From positions 248,001-312,000 of the forward strand of contig JABVXU010000004.1 of assembly GCA_013365365.1 (NCBI GenBank): a stretch of 64,000 nt of DNA, written 5' to 3'. Of this stretch, positions 25,078 to 37,119 are shown one piece after another. This stretch comes from Cruorifilaria tuberocauda. Its lineage: Eukaryota > Nematoda > Chromadorea > Rhabditida > Onchocercidae. The translations under genes were made by a program, and so were the position numbers. Every line of letters starts with the position of its first letter. The first letter of the stretch is position 1. The notes below the pieces were generated by a model. That model saw only the letters and a program-made list of their open reading frames with translations. It was not told where the DNA came from and did no database searches.

Positions 25078-28000
25078 TTACTTTTGCTGTGGAGTCTTTC
25101 GTCTTCGTCGTCGAAAACAGCAACACCTAAAGAATCATTTTTTGAAAACCTAATACTGCTTCTCACTGCTAATTATAAAATCTCTTTATTACTTTCTTTT
25201 GTTGATTAATCCATGTTTACGAATTTCATAAGCTATGTCAATAAACAGTTGAACAAATAACTTACTTTACTTCACTATTATCTTCTACATGTGTCACATG
25301 TTGCTGTGACCGACCACCGTTGTCTTCTAACACGTCACCCACATTTGAATTGATTACCTCCAAAACATACTTTTCTCCATAATTATATTTAAAACAATGC
25401 AGATATAAGTACTTCAATCTATATGATATCGTAATTACTGTTGAAAACCAGAACTACATTTTTTTTTCAGCTAAATATAGTTCAATGATAAAGATTGGTT
25501 CATTTAGTAGCAATCATTAAATACCTACTTGAGTAGAACCAAAACCACCACCCTGTTGTCCAGCACCTTGATTGGACGGCTTGAGAGTTTCACTTTGTCG
25601 GCCTTTCGCAGCACCAGTCCGTTTTCCTTCTGCTTTATGTGCATCACCGGCATGAAGAGAACCCGAAGGAGTTGACTGTAATGAAAAATGTTTAAAATTG
25701 TTATTTAACAAATCATCTAAATTAAGAACTATTTCGCATTACTAAAGATCATATAGCATCACTATCATCAGTTTTTATTCTTTTAACTTAAATTAGACAT
25801 TTCAAGAATCGCACTACAGATTTTGACAAGTGAAATAAATAAATTGCTAGCCTTACCAGTACAATTACAATATCCCGTAATATACAACCAAAGAATTGGA
25901 ATTTCGTCTTTATGAAATTACTACCACTTGAAAACAGTAAACATACCGCTTGATTAAGTTTCGGTGTCCAATCGAACTCGTAATCGTATGTATAACCAAG
26001 CTTATCAAGTACTGACTTAAATAGATTATAGCAATACTCGTAATCCGGCGTTTCGAAGAAGTCTAATCGACGTGCATATCGTAAATACTGAGCAAATTCC
26101 TCTGCAATCGAATTTTAATTTAATATAACAACTCTAAATACTAATGATGAGCTTCAAAATACTCAGTGCTCGATGACAAACCCTATTTTCACAAAAATCA
26201 ATTGCACTTACAATTACATTCATCTATCTGATTCTGCCTTTAAAGCTATCAAGGAATTTAAATTTTCATAATTTTACTTCTTTGAAATCGCTTCAAAAGA
26301 AATCACAGAGAAGAAATTATGGAAGATATTAGCTCTAATCTTTTAAACATTATCATTGATATGTGTCATAGATACAAGCTAACAGCTAAGCAGAGGAATT
26401 AAAAATCACACCAGGAAAGCCTTCGCAGAGCACTTCGATTGGAGTTGCTCGTTTAGTATCACCAATCTTTTGATACCGTTCCTTGAGAGTATCCGCTTTA
26501 AGACCTTGCCAAGGTAGTGACCCACGCAGAAAATACATGAACATATGCCCAAGTGCTTCCAAGTCGTCTCTTCTACTCTGTTCTTTACCCAGGTGAGTAT
26601 TTATCGACATGTATCTCGCTGTGCCTGTCAATGATTTATGTTCCCTGTACGCAATGTGCTTACCTGTAACTTGTGAAAAATTCAAAATTGCCCATCAGCA
26701 TTATTCCTATTTAATCGGTGAATCATTGCGAGAGTTGAAATATAGCTTGCAATTACTTATAAAAGCTGGATACTCGAAACAATTGAATCTCAAATAATAA
26801 GAATCCACACTGAATGTACGCAAGGAACTTACCAGTATCACAATCAATGTACTCTTTTGCAAGCCCAAAATCGATAATATGAAGTAAGTGCTGCTTCCTA
26901 GTAGAATATCGTCCTATTAAGAAATTCTCCGGTTTCACATCTCGATAAATCAAATGTTTCATATGTACATATTCGATACGCCTCATCTGTAAATCAAAAA
27001 CTGCAAATATATTGGTTGTGAATTATATACAAGACGCTGAATTATTTAGCTTTCAAAGTTCAGACTATATGTTCAAACTATATGCTGATGCAATTTAGGC
27101 TCTGAAAAATAAAATAATGTCAGGCCCACTAAAATACTGCTGCATATAAGCTTATATCATAAAGTGTCTAATTCAAGACGCGTGCAGATCGACTAACATG
27201 AATTTGGATGAGCTCATTTGTAAAAAGGAATTCTGATCATTCAAATAGACTATTGAGAGTTATAAAATACAAAAAAATAAGCTTTACAATGAAAATAAGT
27301 TTTGAACAAACCAGCTGCATTGCAATCATAGCAACAGTTTTCAAAGAAAATTTCCGGTCGCACAAATCAAAGAGATCTTCTAAAGAATGTCCTAATAATT
27401 CCATCACCAAAGCATTGTATTTCCCACATGGTCCAAAGTAGTGTACCTGCGGTAGTCCTTCTGCAAAAATATATTATAAACACAAAGAACTTTGAATAAA
27501 ACAGAAATATGGATTCCTATACGCTTCGATCAGTCAACTTGACAATATATGACGAATAATATCCTTATCTAACAGCTTTTTTTTCAAAAAATACAAAAAG
27601 GAATTTTAAATTTTCTTTTCCGAAATGAAATTCATCTAAAGATTCGTAAGTATCATATGAGAAACATCAATTTGGAATAAAAAAAAGCGAAAAAAAGTAA
27701 CCATGTTGGCCAAGTAGTTTGTAAAAACGATATTCGAGATGAAGCTGAGGCGCTTTGCTCTTCAGTGGTTCCAATTTAATAGCTACATGCTCGCTGTTAT
27801 ACAAATTCTTTCCTAAACGCAATTCTCCAAAATTACCGCACCCAATTTTCTTGCCTACCTGAAATGAATTCAAATCCTGATCCCAGATAGTGTTGAAACC
27901 ATCCGAATCGAATTTTGTAAACCTTTTTATTGCGGTTCCAGATAATAATTCTCTTGAAAGGATCCTGCGCATACCACTTTTTATTTGTTACAATATCACA

Positions 28001-29539
28001 CGGATACAAATCTCTCAAAAATTTCGTTTCTGCATCTCAAAATGCAGCCAAGCAATTTTCCTTGAAATGAATTTTAATAGTGAACATAAAATTTCGGAGA
28101 GTAATCCCTCAGACAATACTATAAAAAGTTAAGAAAGTTTCTGCTCTATGAATGTAGTAAAAACCATAAAGATATTGCAGCTGAGAGCACGGCGGTTAAT
28201 ACAGCAACTCACAAATCATTGAGAAGATAACTGTCTCAAAATCTCACATCAGTACAATTCATACGTGCACTTTTCCTTAGCTCCCGATCTATAAGATTAT
28301 AGCGCGCTGAATGTGGAACTAAGTTTGATCAAAATCTTTTATTACTGATATCAAAAATTATGAGAAAAGCTATAGTGTAGACAAAATGAAGCATGATGTA
28401 TCTCTATTTTCAGTCCTATCAGAAATTCAGATGTAAAACCTTATTTCGAAAAAGCGCAACCAGTAAAGAAAAAGTTGCCTTTGAACCGCGAATGAAAAAA
28501 ACAATTGAAATTCCTCATAATTTATACTTTTGTTTAAAGAAAAGCTTCTACAAGTTTAACATCTCATATAGCTGAAGATGTGTTATCCACAAGTTATTCA
28601 CCTCATCTTCCATTTACGAGAGATTCAACCGTCGAAAATAATCTTTGAAAAAAAGACTTAAATTTCAAAAATCCATTCTCCGTACAGATATTTCGAGTTC
28701 AGTCATATGATGAAGTCCAGTTTCTACTTCCAAGTAAGCGAAGGGAACACTACTTAGATAAAATAAACTAAGTATGAGCGACAAAACTTGAGTGCAAAAT
28801 ATTATTATATCATAGTCGATTAATTATTAATTAATTCGTATTATTATTATTTAATCCAAGTCAACATGACACGTAATCACACCTTGAAATTGGGTCCCAC
28901 CATCAGCACTCCTGATGATGCGGTTGCTGATGGAGTTGCAGAGGAGTTCGACCCGCGTGCATTCGTCATACCAAATGATTGCGGTACTATTTGTGAACTG
29001 CCTGAAGTATACAAAAGAGAGTGCAAAAGATGAGTATTAATGAGTGTTATCTCTAACACATTTCACAATTTCTGTCTTGATGATTATTTAACTACTCTGT
29101 CAAAAACGTTACCTTCAGATATCTGCTTGGTCACATGTAATTCTTACAAAAGAAGCACATGTTGTCGAATATTAGTCCTTCTAAATTTATCTCAGTAAGC
29201 TAACGACGACTCGTCTTTTTGGTTTTAGTCTGCCTAACATGCTCGAGTCCTACGGTTACCTTTTTGTTTGTCGTGTCGTTTTCGATAATGACAGACCGTA
29301 GCTACTTCTTCTCCGCGATAAGAAATCGAACTCAGATTCTGTGGGAGATAGCATGAATAATTAAAAGAATAGTCATAACAGTGAAAGAAAACAAGAGATT
29401 CAATAAACTTTCAGGAGATTCAGCGTTAAATAGCAAAAGGACTAACAAACCCTCTAAAATATGAGCGCAATGTTGGCCGCCGCCTGGAGATAGCCCTGCG
29501 GCTCCAGATAACTTGAATGGACGCTGTGCCGGCACCCGT
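25078..29539 (-). CDS. CSNK1G: Casein kinase 1 gamma (5' end unresolved)
   Basis: Ten exons (29539-29451, 29001-28883, 27858-27702, 27460-27312, 26986-26833, 26663-26412, 26101-25947, 25675-25529, 25357-25266, 25126-25078) code for about 454 residues. [20 protein letters not shown] is the gamma-subfamily entry to the kinase domain. Then follow the ATP loop [24 protein letters not shown], catalytic [20 protein letters not shown], and the CK1 signature [20 protein letters not shown]. The C-terminus is [12 protein letters not shown], the triple-Cys and polybasic tail that is palmitoylated and anchors CK1 gamma at the plasma membrane, where it phosphorylates LRP6-type Wnt co-receptors. The first exon found starts mid-codon, so at least one more 5' exon is expected; alternatively translation starts at the internal ATG at 28969 in an mRNA trans-spliced at 29002. 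The 3' site of the 25357 exon (GTTTTGGAG) is weak. Confidence 0.92.
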
Positions 29540-32500
29540 CTGAAAGAGACAGGGACATGATATACATATATATATATATAGAGAGAGAGAGAGAAATGGA
29601 TAATTTTGCTATATATATATTTCTGCAAGACGAAAAAAATAAAAAATAAGCAATAAGTTGCAAAGCAAAGCAATAACACAACATACATGTGTATATGGAA
29701 ATACAGCGAGAACAGCTTGAACGCTACTGAAAGCTCATCGCAAAATTAATATCCAAAAAAAAAAACAGTGTTTCTTGAAAACCACCTGTTTATTTTGCTT
29801 CTGTTTGCTGATACTTAGTAATTCACAAAAAATCATTGACATCGATTACAGTTTGAAAGAATTCTAAAGACTTGTCTCACTAAATACTTCGTTATACCGT
29901 TGCAATTATTGGAAACATCATTTATTACAAGACAATTATTGTTGGGTTTAATACTGATCTAATAGCAAGTGTTTCATTACATATAATTTTCACTCTCTCG
30001 ATTATACAGGATTTCATTTTTTTAATAAAATTATCTACATTGAGATAAAGACAATCAGTGACTGCAAACTAATATAGCGGAATTACTACATGCTTCCTTT
30101 TCTATTTAATGCTACCAATATATGTTTTCAATATTTCTGAGTCAAAAAAAATGTTGAGAAAATAAGCAAATGCTTCTTTAAAAAAATATGTTAAATGAAC
30201 GCGCAGAATATATTAAGATTTACTCAAAATCAGTTATTAATATCCTAATACTACTAGATATCTACATCTAATCCAAATCACTTTGTGATATTCATTCAGT
30301 GCTCACTGCATTCACTGACAATTCAAAAATTATAGTGATAATTCCAAGGTTTCTATTTGAAATATCACTACTGTCCGAAAATGTGTTCACCTTAGCTTAG
30401 GACATTGGCGAAATTTTTACCTCAGTGTATTGTCAAAAATGAACATATAATAATGTAATGGTGAAACTGTTTGATTCCTATTAATGATTTTCACAAAAAG
30501 ATGAACGTTCTTTCGTCATACTGATGGTGCGACTATTATTCATCAACCCTTGGCTCATCATCGCTGTTCACAGCGAAGCGACACGATTAGACGGATATGG
30601 GCACATATTTGTTGACAGAAACAAATAGGTATATGTGTATATATATTTCGTGCTTGACAAATTCTCCAAGTTGATGGTGAAGCAACAGCAATAAAAGTCT
30701 TCGTTCTTAATTTAAATGTGTTTCATTCGATTGAAAGCTGCAGATGGTTATTAGTTCTATTCAATTTTATTTTCAAATTCATCGCGGCACATTATACGAA
30801 TATCTTGATAAATTCAACTTACTGGTTATCTTTCGATTTCGATGAATGAGAATATAAAGATTTTATGATGAAGTTTGAAACAAGTGATACTCACGTAAAT
30901 AAAAAAAAGTTCACTGAATACGAGCAAGCAAACGAGAAATGTTCTCGACAATTCCTACAAATATGTATGATTCAGCGACAATGAAATACAAGGACAGAAT
31001 TTCGTTTGTTTATTCTACTGAAGCTGTAGCCTTAAACTACGAAAAGTATGTTCTTAGACTTATCAAGAAAATAAGTCCAATTAATGAAAAATCTAGAAAA
31101 TAATAGGAACACATTCCTATCAGAATTTTTTGAAAACCATTGGAATTGCAGAAAGAAAAAAGATATCCATACAGCGATTACGGGAATCATTCCATCTATG
31201 CAACTTACTAAAACGATTCGCAGTATAATAATGTGACACAATGCATTTTAGTGATCCGTCATTTTGCTTACTCAGCTGCCTATTTAATCCGAACAATATT
31301 ATTGCTGCATTTTCTTTTTGAACAAGAAAATATATAGAGAATTTGTTCAGATAGGATTACACCAGCGAAAACGCCACAGCTTCTCATAATTTTGCAAATT
31401 TTTACATGCGATTTTACTCAGAACTATCACATGATAGAAGTTGAGATTAACTTCACATTACAATGAGTACTAATTTTGTAAACGCGAGAGCGCACTTGAA
31501 ACTTTCTATGAGATTACTACCTTAATTGATCGTAAATGGTATATTTTGAAATATGATTACGCACAACACCGATCGTGGTTATGTAGATAGCAAGATGCAT
31601 CGCCTAACAGGAAATGTGGAGTCAAACATATAAAAGCCAATACAGCACTGTCTAATATATCTTACCCAATCACATTCAACACAACACAGAATTCCTACTT
31701 CCTATCGATCCCATAAACCATATACAAATATATTCCGTTGGGCAGCTACGACGATAGAGCAATGTGAAACAATACGTCCACCACTACAAATCTGTGGTAT
31801 CGACTATGACTGCTATACAACAGTTACTTTGGAGGTGGGGAAGCACATATGAAAGGAAAGCTGTAAATGGGAAGGAATGATAAGGATTAGTAAAATATGA
31901 AAGAAACATATCTCTAATTGAAGTAATGGAAATGATAAACAATGAAAAGCGAATAAAATTGCTACACAAATGAGAAGCAGTAAATATTCAGCGTAATCCT
32001 TCAACGAACCTTTCAGTTTCAATTAACTCCACAGTGATCAGGATTCTGTAATACAATTACCATGCCACAATTCGATTATCGAAGAAGTTAACTAGGGACG
32101 ATTTCAATCGAACGCTAAATTGTTATTACCTATGCCTTCTCTTATTTTTTATAATTACATCTTTAAACCTCGATTTTTGTCAGCATTTTATTAATAGGAT
32201 GGTACCGATATTTCTGACTACATCTGGAATTACGATTATTTCCACATCACATCTGCAATGCTTTTGAACTCAGGTTTTGAGCAACCAGAAAACTGCTGAA
32301 AAAGGTGAATGGAAAGTTTGGTGGAAAGAACAACGAGAGAAAAAGCGGAATCCTGCTGTACACTTATACAAAGTCAAAATCTAATGAATGTATCTTTCTT
32401 TATCAATTTATGATTTTCAAAAAAAAAGAATTCATAGTCAAAACACAAAAATCTCTGAGAGGTTTGGAGAAATAGAGATAAATGTGTGTAAAAGTGAAAA

Positions 32501-35500
32501 GAACTGTCGCATGTTTATAGGAAAAGTCCTGGAAGAAATGGAAAAGTGAAATAGAGGAGTGGTGGGATTCACCTGCAGTAAAATTGAAGCAGATCAAACT
32601 TTAATAAAAATCAGCAGTTGATGTGCCGGGATAAAAGACTTTGAAGTTTTCAGAACATGCATAACCCAATTCTTGTTACAAAGAAATTGTATTGTTTTAA
32701 AAGCTAACAATCCATCTCTAACGTAGCAATAATATCTTGGAAAATATTTCCTTTCGAATTCAACTAAAAATCCTCAGCAGCAGAAAATTGTGTGAAACAT
32801 ACGAATTAAAAATGACCTACTTGAAGTACATTTTATGCTTTGACAGAAAATTATATAATAAAATAATTCAGTTATACAATGTCTCACATTTAAAATATTC
32901 ACTTGATGAAAACCATTTTGGTTGCTTTTTCTGTTAAATTTATGACTCTTGCTAAAAAATTTGTCGTTTCGTTGAAATATAAATGCATATAAAGCATAAT
33001 AATGTGAATAATGAAATTGAAAAATGTCAATGCGCTGTTTCATGTTATGAATAATGATTGTTTCTTAACTGAAAATGAGTTCCAAAATAATCAGGAAGTA
33101 CCGATTTTTTCAGTCAAACTACTAGTGGAAGATGTGGAACACCTTATATTTCGTGAAAAATAGGAGAACATGCAACCGGAGACTTCCAGTTTGCATTTTT
33201 TGCAGACCTAGCAAAGTTGGTTGGTTGGACACATTTTTAATTATAAGATAGAAACTATCGTCTGTTTTTTACACCTATTTTTTAAATGTTTCTAAATTAA
33301 TTACACTCAATTCCAATGTTCTTTTTTTTTAAGAAACATCGAAAAAGCATTCGCCTCTTAAGCAAATAGCTTAATAAACATCTCTGATATTATTAGAATC
33401 CTGATGATACACGGAGTATAATGTTTGATACTGTTCAACGAAATCTGCGATAAATACTTGTACAAATAACACATTTATGTTTACCAAGTTTCAATGTCAA
33501 TATTTCTTTCTTTCTTTCTTCCGCAATTCAGTGAGATCTTTTTAAATAAAATTATAATAAAAAAAAAACGCAAAAAGTAGAACTTACATAAATAATAAAA
33601 CTGCCAATAAAGGAAAAAGAGAGATTTTACCGTTATTTATAGTTCTAATGAATAATATCTTCTGGAAGATATAAAGGTTAGAAGCAATACCAGAACACTT
33701 TGTATAATCAGTAAAAAACAGCATCTCTAAATGAAAGCGCTTAAGACAACGATGATATAATAGCCGTATCGGCACGGGTCCATGTTTTATGACTCGCGTC
33801 TAATCGTTCGTTTCTATCTTGCATGCGCAATAGTAGTGTAATGATTCAGTACTTTTTTTCGCAGAATATGTTTCCAAAAACAGACTTACTAAAAAGCTGA
33901 AAATGAATAGAAATTAAAATGCATAAAATACAAAAAAGTGAATAATTACAACGAGCCATACTAGGAAAAAATTTTTTGAGATTTCAAATAACGACTAACA
34001 CAGTGTGAAATTCAAATAGCAGCTTCATTTATTATGTGGCCCGTCGAACAGATGCTAAAAATATAAAGTTATCAAGTAAGATCATACAAAAAGTTGTTCA
34101 AAATTAAGTAAATTAGATTCTTCCTTTCGTTCCCTGTATGATAACAGTTTTCATAAACTTCGTATACCGAACTTAACTTCAGAGTGTAATTTACAGAGTA
34201 AAATTTTCAAAATTCTTGATTATAATTTTTAAAAGTAAAAAAAAAACTGACTTAAACTTGGTATAACAAGAAAGAAGAAAAAGAATTATTCCTCGAACTA
34301 CTTCGTAATCTAACTTTTCCGGGAAAAATTGAAAAATACTATCGACATGGAAAACAATAATTGGTTTTCATCAGCTTCATCAGTCATACGAAGATAATTT
34401 GTTTTAGCATTCAATACTTAAAATCTTCAAGTTACGAAAAAGTGACAAGGACAATGAATAAAAGAATGCAATCTTTTCTCTCCTCTCATTGCCTGATTTA
34501 TTGCTTTCATTCAATGAAAAAAAACTAGTGATTTTCAAAATCCTCGTTAGAACTCAAGCAGCACAACCAACCAAAAACATCTTATGAAGAGTGCAAGTGT
34601 GTTGTGAATTATGTTGTAAAAAAATTTGCAATGATCCAGAAATCGTTATAGAGGATGTGTAATTTCGAAATGTAAGAAACATAGCGTAAAGCACAAAAGG
34701 ATGCGAATATCATTTATTTTTAAATAGAATTAGCGATATTTCTTGAGGCGTCTATTTCAAGTTACTTAGTTATTATTTAGTGAGGAATTAAAGTGGGAGA
34801 TGAAGGAATTGAGGAAGTTTTCGAAAGACAATATGGTGATTTCGTATGAGAAATGAGAGAAGATATGGCTCTTAGTCCTTCCAAATACAATTATTGTGAA
34901 AAAAGTAGAAAGGAGAAAGCATGAAAAAGGATAAATCGATTCCGCCAGATCAACCCCGTTCTCTCACTCTTTCCGTTCAACTATCGCCATTCTTTCGCAC
35001 TAATTTACTTAGCTGCATTTTCTCTATTTCTCATTACATATATCTATCAACTCCGTAATATATGGAATATTTACGAAAGTTTCCCAATCCATCTGATACA
35101 ATTTCAAGGTCAGATTCCTTTAAATACAAACATAGAATGACCGTGACGCGAAATAAATAACAATTAGTCCACTTAAGGAAATAGAAAATGCCATAATTAA
35201 AGGATCAAGCAAAATATCTTAGCCTAGGAGTAAAAGTAAAAAGTTTAATATCAGAAACAATGCTAAATTCATAAAGTAGTACAATGAGCTTATTTAGTGA
35301 TATATTAAATATATTCTAACTGGAAATAATAAAGAGCATGCTCTGAATGGAGTGAAGTGAGAGAAAAATTAAAATAGAAGTGTTTGGGATATAAAAAGAT
35401 AGGGAACATTATTTGAGAAATAACGAGATGAAGAGAAGAATCCTGAAATGGTTAGGGAATGTGTAAATTTGCGAACAAAGTGATATTGCAATTAGCGACA

Positions 35501-36045
35501 GTTGCAGTAAGATCAATAGGTAAAGGCCTAAAAAGATCTGTGAATGAGGGGTGAATAATTACGAAAGATATAATTAGTTAAATACAGGATCCTACAGCAA
35601 AGATGAGTGATAACAGCAAAGATAAAGGGATGAAGAAAAATAATGGAACCCTTGTAGAACGCGACCACCTCCGAGAAAAACAAATATGCTTCAACATTTT
35701 GAGTAATATGTTACTCTGATAGCGAGTGGTTTGATCGTAGCTGGTTTTGGTTTACTGAAGTATTGCGTTAGATCGTTCTGGCTGTCTGATATATGCCTTC
35801 CAGGAAAGAGGAGAGAGTGAGGTTGTCTGGTGGTAAGTGACAGTTGTTTGATAGAAGTATCAGTAAACATAGGTAGAATGAACAGGTATACAAACCCACG
35901 AATGAATAGGTAAGGCTTCAATTGATGATGTAATTTGAGATCACTTCTTTAATTCTGTCCCGACTGCATTGACATTTTTTATTCTAACATCTAGAAATAC
36001 GTCTGTGTTTAATGGTTTATGATTTTTAGAATTATAGTAAACGGA
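29540..36045. other. 6.5-kb region without a convincing gene
   Basis: This lies between the divergent CK1 gamma (-) and TIMM8 (+) genes, so it should contain both promoters and any missing CK1 gamma 5' exons. Only short AT-rich open frames are visible. Weak candidates on the minus strand are a short frame starting at ATG 33824 (MQDRNERLDASHKTW) and one near 30586 (MMSQGLMNNSRT), both in locally more GC-rich sequence. A TTTC repeat lies at about 33500-33521. The stretch 34780-35650 is purine-rich on the + strand. Confidence 0.45.
29561..29594. repeat. TA/GA compound microsatellite
   Basis: An alternating TA run (29561-29580, with one C) is followed directly by seven GA units (29581-29594). 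On the minus strand this is a TC then TA run about 20-55 nt upstream of the 3' splice site of the first recognised CK1 gamma exon. Confidence 0.9.
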
Positions 36046-36786
36046 ATGGATATTGGTCCAACAAAACCAAGTATTGATTCAACGGATCCGAATTGGAATC
36101 TTTTCTTGCACCAGTTGCAAGCTGAAAATCAACGTCAAAAGTTCACAGAGCAGGTTAGAGAAATTGATGATTATTTATGTCTCTTATTTCACAGTTCTTC
36201 AGCATTTTATGTGAAGGATTTAATTTCCATTCCCGTAGGTTTCAATTCGAAAATATGTTGTACTAACTCTATGTTCTAATCAATAAAACGCTCATGTTTC
36301 AAGTCCACAAATGTTGATTTTCAGACTGCTGTTCTCGGGTAAGTTTAATTACTTAAGGTATTACGTAATCTGTAGGTCTTATAAAATGAAATAAAATTTC
36401 ACTGCTCTATAGAAGCTAGTCTAGTTTGAAACTTACAAGGAGGACAGCATACATATAAATTGGGCGCTTTTTCTGGTTATCATCACCATGACATGATTTA
36501 GCTGATCTCCTTGTAGTTTCTACCAGATCTTGTCAGTCAGAGTTAGTGGAACTGAGATGAGGTTTGGTGATTCCTGTTTCGGTTCCTTAAATTGTTTGCT
36601 GAGGTTTTGCAGGTACAGACGTTAACAGGTCGTTGTTGGGATGTGTGCTTCTCGGATTATCGACCACCAAGTAAGTTGGATGGGAAAACGCAAAACTGTA
36701 TCAACAACTGCGTGAATAGAATGATTGACGCCAGTAATTTTATGGTAGAACATTTACAGAAAATGAGTGCTACTGAAATGAGCTGA
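36046..36786 (+). CDS. TIMM8: Mitochondrial intermembrane-space chaperone Tim8
   Basis: Two exons, 36046-36153 and 36613-36786, give a 93-aa protein typical of small Tims. It has twin CX3C motifs (C44-WDV-C48 and C65-INN-C69), the residues that form two disulfides under the Mia40 pathway. It also has the Tim8-type ending RMIDASNFMVEHLQK and a preceding helix with QAENQRQKFTEQVQTL. Tim8 pairs with Tim13 in a hexamer that carries hydrophobic precursors across the intermembrane space to TIM22 or TIM23. A TTTTTAG 3' splice site ends 17 bp before the ATG, fitting a spliced-leader site. The Atossa-like gene follows 333 bp after the stop on the same strand. The family could be confused with Tim13, but the MIDASNF helix favours Tim8 (C. 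elegans ddp-1). Confidence 0.9.
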
Positions 36787-36994
36787 AGTGACCAAACTTC
36801 AATTATTAGTATCTGTGAACTATGAATTTTTGATTTACTGAAATTTTCATTATTTCTACAGAAACGACAGATATGGATGTCTGTGGATCCGGCTTAGGTT
36901 CTAGATTCATCTCACAGCATTTATGTCAGCTATTGTTGTAAATTTTTAATCATGGTTTTGATATGGTTTAAAATGATGATTTGTTCAAAATCTT

Positions 36995-37000
36995 AATAAA
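36995..37000 (+). terminator. Poly(A) signal for TIMM8
   Basis: AATAAA lies about 209 nt past the TIMM8 stop codon. It is followed within 20 nt by TTGTTTCAG and, at 37119, by a second GTGTTTCAG directly before the ATG of the next gene. Confidence 0.55.
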
Positions 37001-37119
37001 ATATCTTGTTTCAGAGTATCAGTCATTTATGTGTTAAGCATCGTATACAATTGAGCTCGCTCATGAAAATTTTATTATGGGTTTACTTCTGTGTTTTGCT
37101 TCAAAGAGGAGTGTTTCAG

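Noticed and set aside
33584..33775. Minus-strand frame ending in a GTAAGT donor with the right phase for the CK1 gamma exon at 29539
   Set aside because: The encoded peptide is hydrophobic and unlike any CK1 gamma N-terminus; the phase match has a one in three chance of being accidental.
35691..35921. Minus-strand 76-codon frame as a possible first exon of CK1 gamma
   Set aside because: No donor of the required phase with a good consensus, no homology to CK1 gamma N-termini, and it lies over 6 kb away.
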